The translations under genes and the position numbers were made by a program. A stretch of DNA of 64,000 bases, taken from NCBI GenBank assembly GCA_040403555.1, contig JBBAKN010000003.1, positions 377,026 to 441,025 of the forward strand. Reading direction: 5' to 3'. Positions 61,267 through 64,000 of this stretch are shown piece after piece (the first letter of the stretch is position 1; the number at the start of each line of letters is the position of its first letter). The stretch is from JAIPAN01 sp040403555. GTDB lineage: Bacteria > Bacteroidota > Bacteroidia > Sphingobacteriales > Sphingobacteriaceae. Below the pieces are notes generated by a model. The model did not search any database, was not told the DNA's origin, and worked only from the letters and a program-made list of their open reading frames with translations.

Positions 61267-61647
61267 CTAGGCACCCAACACACCAATCAAATATTGTATT
61301 TGGTTATCCCAAATCAATTTCCGATCGGCAAGTGTATCGTCTGTAGCAAAATCGGTAACCACCAAGGCTACATCGTTGGTTAATTCATCTTGCACAATTT
61401 CTAACTCCAAATAACATTGGGGTTCATCATCAAGCCATTTAAATTTAACCGACTTGTTCTCTTTTATACTAACTAACTTGGCTGTAGAATGTTCTTCATC
61501 CCAAGTAAAGGTATATTGTTGATCTCGGTAGCTTACATCATCTGCAAACCACTGAGCCAAACCATTGGGTTCATTTAAAAAACTGTATAATATTTTTGGC
61601 GAAGACTTGATCTCGTACTCTAACGTAAATTTTTTCTTTTCTGACAT
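61267..61647 (-). CDS. START-like (AHSA1/SRPBCC) domain protein
   Basis: 126 residues with the ligand-cavity fold signature: FTLEYEIKSSPKILYSFLNE, then LAQWFADDV, FTWDEEH and VKFKWLDDEPQCYLELEIV. Proteins of this kind bind small hydrophobic ligands or act as co-chaperone-like domains. It starts 22 bases upstream of the permease gene and is probably cotranscribed with it. The specific ligand is unknown. Confidence 0.8.
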   Translation of the reverse strand: MSEKKKFTLEYEIKSSPKILYSFLNEPNGLAQWFADDVSYRDQQYTFTWDEEHSTAKLVSIKENKSVKFKWLDDEPQCYLELEIVQDELTNDVALVVTDFATDDTLADRKLIWDNQIQYLIGVLGA

Positions 61648-61716
61648 ATTACAAACCTTTACACAACCATGCTAGTGCATTTTTAGCAATTGTTTCTAAA
61701 GAAAGGTATTTTCTAC

Positions 61717-61724
61717 TATATTTG
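61717..61724 (+). promoter_or_regulatory. -7-type element before tRNA-Met
   Basis: TATATTTG matches TAnnTTTG and ends 23 bases before the tRNA. The nearest TTG (61690-61692) is 24 bases upstream, slightly long for a -33 element. Likely promoter of the tRNA. Confidence 0.4.
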
Positions 61725-61747
61725 CAAACCAATTCTAACCCAATTTT

Positions 61748-61821
61748 GGCGGGGTAGCTCAGATGGTTAGAGCGCAGGATTCATAACCCTGAGGTCGGCA
61801 GTTCGATCCTGCTCCCCGCTA
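61748..61821 (+). tRNA. tRNA-Met(CAT), probably elongator
   Basis: 74 bases fold as acceptor GGCGGGG/CCCCGCT, D-arm GCTC...GAGC, anticodon loop TTCATAA with anticodon CAT, variable AGGTC and T-arm GGCAG-TTCGATC-CTGCT. The G1-T72 pair and lack of the C1-A72 mismatch argue against initiator tRNA. An Ile-decoding CAT tRNA (lysidine-modified) cannot be wholly excluded. CCA is not encoded. The anticodon stem has one A-C mismatch next to the loop (31-39). Confidence 0.9.
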
Positions 61822-61831
61822 CATGAAAATC

Positions 61832-61865
61832 AAGGACTTACGTTAATCGTAGGTCCTTTGTTGTT
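61832..61865 (+). terminator. Terminator of tRNA-Met
   Basis: AAGGACTTACG (61832-61842) and CGTAGGTCCTT (61848-61858) pair with one T-G pair, 5-base loop, then TGTTGTTT. It begins 10 bases after the tRNA. Confidence 0.75.
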
Positions 61866-61902
61866 TCTGCGTGAGGTTTTTAAAATTAATGGCGCCTTAA
61901 AT

Positions 61903-62055
61903 AATTGGGAAGGTAAAGAATTGTAGAAATTGTCTTACTTTCAACTATTAAAATAAAAATATGGAAGTACATCACCCTCACCACCCATCGCATAAAAAGA
62001 AATGGTCTGAATACATTATTGAATTTATAATGTTATTTACAGCTGTATTCCTTGG
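61903..62055 (+). repeat. Leader and 5' end, copy 1 of tandem pair
   Basis: 58 noncoding bases and about 95 coding bases that recur at 62795-62946 with only scattered differences; the noncoding part shares AATTGGGAA and TAAAGAATTGTAGAAATTGT. Confidence 0.8.
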
Positions 62056-62734
62056 TTTCATTGCAGAGAACATCCGGGAGCATGCAGTGGAACAAAACAG
62101 GGCAAAGGAATTTTCGGCATCATTGGTACAGGATCTGCAAAGCGATACAATTGCAATTAACAAGCAAATAAAATCCATCGGGTTATATAGTGCAGTTTCT
62201 GATAGTCTGCTACAAATCAGTAAAACCAAGTTGGAAGTCCGCAAAGCCAGTCAATTCTCATTTTATAGCCGGTTTGCTTATTGGACAACTCCTATTTTAT
62301 GGAACCGGAACACATTTGAGCAAATCAAAAACTCCGGAAGCCTCCGTTATTTTACAAATGTCGGTTTACTGAAAAAATTATTAGAATATGATGCGTTAGT
62401 AAATAATAACAATGTGGATGCTGAAAATAATAAGATCAGAGGTAATATGCTGTTAACGTCCATAAATTCAATCATTGACCCGCAACTTCATCAAAATATA
62501 TCACAATATTTTTTAGCAACACTTGACACCATGTCCATTAAAACCAAGGAAAGGTTTTTTTCACATAAAATAGGATCTCTGGAAAATAAAAGGGAAAAAA
62601 TAATGGAAATGCTGAATATGGTAATAGTGAATCAAAGAAACAATCGGACTCAAGTCAACAACAATTTAAAACAGGCTAAGCTACTTGCAGCTGAAATTAT
62701 GAATACGCTTAAAAAAGAATACCATTTAGAATAG
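61961..62734 (+). CDS. Membrane-anchored protein of unknown function, paralog 1
   Basis: 257 residues. A His-rich start (MEVHHPHHPSHKKKW), one membrane helix (about 20-38, EFIMLFTAVFLGFIAENIRE) and then a long, mainly helical, charged C-terminal part with coiled-coil character (FSASLVQDLQSDTIAINKQI). This N-terminal pattern is frequent in Bacteroidota hypothetical proteins and resembles the DUF6090-type layout; I do not assign a family with certainty. Its neighbour at 62852 is a paralog with nearly identical leader and N-terminus but very different C-terminus. Confidence 0.75.
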   Translation: MEVHHPHHPSHKKKWSEYIIEFIMLFTAVFLGFIAENIREHAVEQNRAKEFSASLVQDLQSDTIAINKQIKSIGLYSAVSDSLLQISKTKLEVRKASQFSFYSRFAYWTTPILWNRNTFEQIKNSGSLRYFTNVGLLKKLLEYDALVNNNNVDAENNKIRGNMLLTSINSIIDPQLHQNISQYFLATLDTMSIKTKERFFSHKIGSLENKREKIMEMLNMVIVNQRNNRTQVNNNLKQAKLLAAEIMNTLKKEYHLE

Positions 62735-62794
62735 ATTAGTACAATCGCACAATAAAATGGGCCAATAAAAATCAACGCATTCATTTTCTTAAAA

Positions 62795-62946
62795 AATTGG
62801 GAAAGTAAAGAATTGTAGAAATTGTCTTATTTTCAAACATAAAACATTAATATGGAAGTACATCACCCTCACCACCCAACCCATAAAAAGAACTGGTCTG
62901 AATACATTATTGAATTTGCGATGTTATTTGCTGCTGTAACTCTTGG
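62795..62946 (+). repeat. Leader and 5' end, copy 2 of tandem pair
   Basis: Second copy of the segment at 61903-62055; one base shorter in the noncoding part. Confidence 0.8.
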
Positions 62947-63619
62947 ATTTTTTGCTGAAAATGTTAGAGAACACAAAGTCATGATTGAACGTAAAGATCA
63001 AAACCTATTTTCTATTTTACAAGATTTGAAACAAGATTCAATTTATCTTGAGAGTACAATTAAGTATTCAGATGATGGCATACGATATTTTCAAAAGTTG
63101 AAAGCTAAATTATTTGAATTTCATGATAATAAATTAAGTGAAAATGAATTCATAAAATTTACTATGGACAATATTGATAGTTCATTTGTTAATCAAACCG
63201 TTTTTCTGAATAGCTCTTCCTATAAAAATATGATTGCTACTGGTAATTTAACTTATGTTGAATCTAAAGATTTAAAATGGAAGCTATCTAATTATTATGA
63301 AACATGGAATAAAAGAATTGAGGCTAATGGGGAAGGGGTAGATGAGGCAAATAATTATTTTTATAATGAACATCTTCCAATAAAGAAAACTTATTTTAAT
63401 AATATTTTAGAAAGTAGAAATACCGATATACCAAAAGCTAATTATAAAAGATTTTATTTTGATGTGAAATTAATTCGAGAAAAATTAATTGACGAGAATT
63501 TGATCATTCAAACAAATGTAATGTTAAACAAAGTTGAAGACTATAATAGAAAAATTAAAATTTTCAAAAATTTTAATGATGAACTCTTAGAGATATTATC
63601 CAAAAAAGATACTCACTAA
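62852..63619 (+). CDS. Membrane-anchored protein of unknown function, paralog 2
   Basis: 255 residues, same N-terminal form as the neighbouring paralog (MEVHHPHHPTHKKNW, membrane helix about 20-38, AENVREH). The rest (about 45-255) is helical and Lys/Glu/Asn rich with no recognised motif, clearly diverged from paralog 1. The gene and what follows are visibly A+T richer than the core genes to the left, which fits acquired or fast-evolving DNA. Function unknown. Confidence 0.75.
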   Translation: MEVHHPHHPTHKKNWSEYIIEFAMLFAAVTLGFFAENVREHKVMIERKDQNLFSILQDLKQDSIYLESTIKYSDDGIRYFQKLKAKLFEFHDNKLSENEFIKFTMDNIDSSFVNQTVFLNSSSYKNMIATGNLTYVESKDLKWKLSNYYETWNKRIEANGEGVDEANNYFYNEHLPIKKTYFNNILESRNTDIPKANYKRFYFDVKLIREKLIDENLIIQTNVMLNKVEDYNRKIKIFKNFNDELLEILSKKDTH

Positions 63620-63639
63620 TTCTATAAAATTCTAAACAA

Positions 63640-64000
63640 ATGAAACATCTAATCATCGCGTTACTATTTCTCCCAATGATTTCTTTTGGACAAGAAACTG
63701 ATGAACAAATTAAAGCAATAATTACCCAGAACAATCTTACCTATGTGAGAGCTTTCGAATTCAAAGACTACAATAAGATAGCCGAATGCTTTCATTATCC
63801 TGTTTTATTGCGTGGTAAATCCATATTAGATAAAGAAATTTTAATAGAATCTTATAAAGATGACAGGGAAAAGCAAATTCAACCTGGCTATAAATATTCT
63901 AACGTTGATGAGATTAAGTTTATTAAGATTTCAAAAGACCTTGTAATTGCTGAATTTTATTATTCAAGGTATAATTCCAACTACGAAAAAATATTTTCAG
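63640..64000 (+). CDS. Secreted small protein, NTF2/SnoaL-like (3'-truncated)
   Basis: Start ATG 63640; 120 codons are visible and the frame runs off the window. Signal peptide at 1-18 (MKHLIIALLFLPMISFGQ). The mature part (NNLTYVRAFEFKDYNKIAEC, FHYPVLLRGK, then LVIAEFYYSRYN) resembles NTF2/SnoaL-like cone-shaped domains often secreted by Bacteroidota. 20 bases after paralog 2, so probably cotranscribed. Function unknown. Confidence 0.6.
   Translation, partial: MKHLIIALLFLPMISFGQETDEQIKAIITQNNLTYVRAFEFKDYNKIAECFHYPVLLRGKSILDKEILIESYKDDREKQIQPGYKYSNVDEIKFIKISKDLVIAEFYYSRYNSNYEKIFS

Noticed and set aside
1..64000. Insertion sequences, prophage or toxin-antitoxin genes
   Set aside because: No transposase, integrase, phage structural or recognisable toxin/antitoxin protein was seen among the open frames.

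Overview
The window looks like chromosome from a Bacteroidota bacterium, most likely order Sphingobacteriales (Pedobacter/Sphingobacteriaceae-like). The reasons are the gene sets parA-parB-DUF5683-dapB-lepB and ftsX-DUF3098-uppP-truB-ribF, the Bacteroidota-only small protein DUF4295 after rpmB-rpmG, a bacillithiol synthase (bshC), two outer-membrane beta-barrel/TonB-type proteins with carboxypeptidase-like N-domains, topoisomerase IV of the Bacteroidota type, and promoter-like TTTG/TAnnTTTG elements in place of sigma70 hexamers. Species cannot be fixed from sequence reading alone.

Layout. 1-4.2 kb: small accessory block with msrA, a seven-repeat lipoprotein, a chimeric lipoprotein ending in an MsrA tail, and a GH13 lipoprotein. 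4.2-8.9 kb: parC/parE. 8.9-13 kb: a 506-bp gap holding a small gene with its own promoter and terminator, then a two-gene surface operon (CBM9-like secreted protein plus outer-membrane barrel). 13.1-16.7 kb: four-gene two-component/phosphorelay cluster. 16.7-23.2 kb: DUF983, a persulfide dioxygenase-rhodanese (CstB-like) with a TauE/SafE exporter, then a DUF2490 protein, beta-carbonic anhydrase, SulP transporter, a small membrane protein and tRNA-Ala. 23.2-27.3 kb: acs-surE-small membrane protein-lpxB. 27.5-33.4 kb: rpmB-rpmG-DUF4295, ftsY-rimO-bshC-malate/lactate dehydrogenase. 33.4-40.7 kb: lepB-dapB-DUF5683-parB-parA (minus strand), an unknown gene and a TonB-type receptor. 40.9-41.4 kb: a lipoprotein gene broken by an in-frame amber codon. 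41.4-55.4 kb: leuS, ftsX operon, LysE exporter, uvrA, ECF sigma factor with a small CxxC protein, nth, recA, tsaD. 55.4-61.6 kb: tamB, LptF/G permease, START-like protein. 61.7-64 kb: tRNA-Met, then an A+T-richer tail with two tandem paralogous membrane proteins that share a near-identical leader, and a truncated secreted protein.

Most of the window is core chromosome: DNA topology and repair (parCE, uvrA, nth, recA), envelope biogenesis (lpxB, uppP, lepB, tamB, lptF/G), translation (rpmB, rpmG, leuS, truB, rimO, tsaD, two tRNAs) and segregation (parAB). No CRISPR array, transposase, phage gene or rRNA was seen. The most unusual items are the MsrA-tail chimera at 2217-2612, the tsaD/tamB start codons that share one base pair at 55406, the promoter-small ORF-terminator unit at 9030-9337, the amber-interrupted lipoprotein, the strong inverted repeat upstream of the TonB-type receptor, a clamp-motif-like C-terminus on ParC, and the paired leaders at the right end. 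No convincing wholly new multi-gene system was found.
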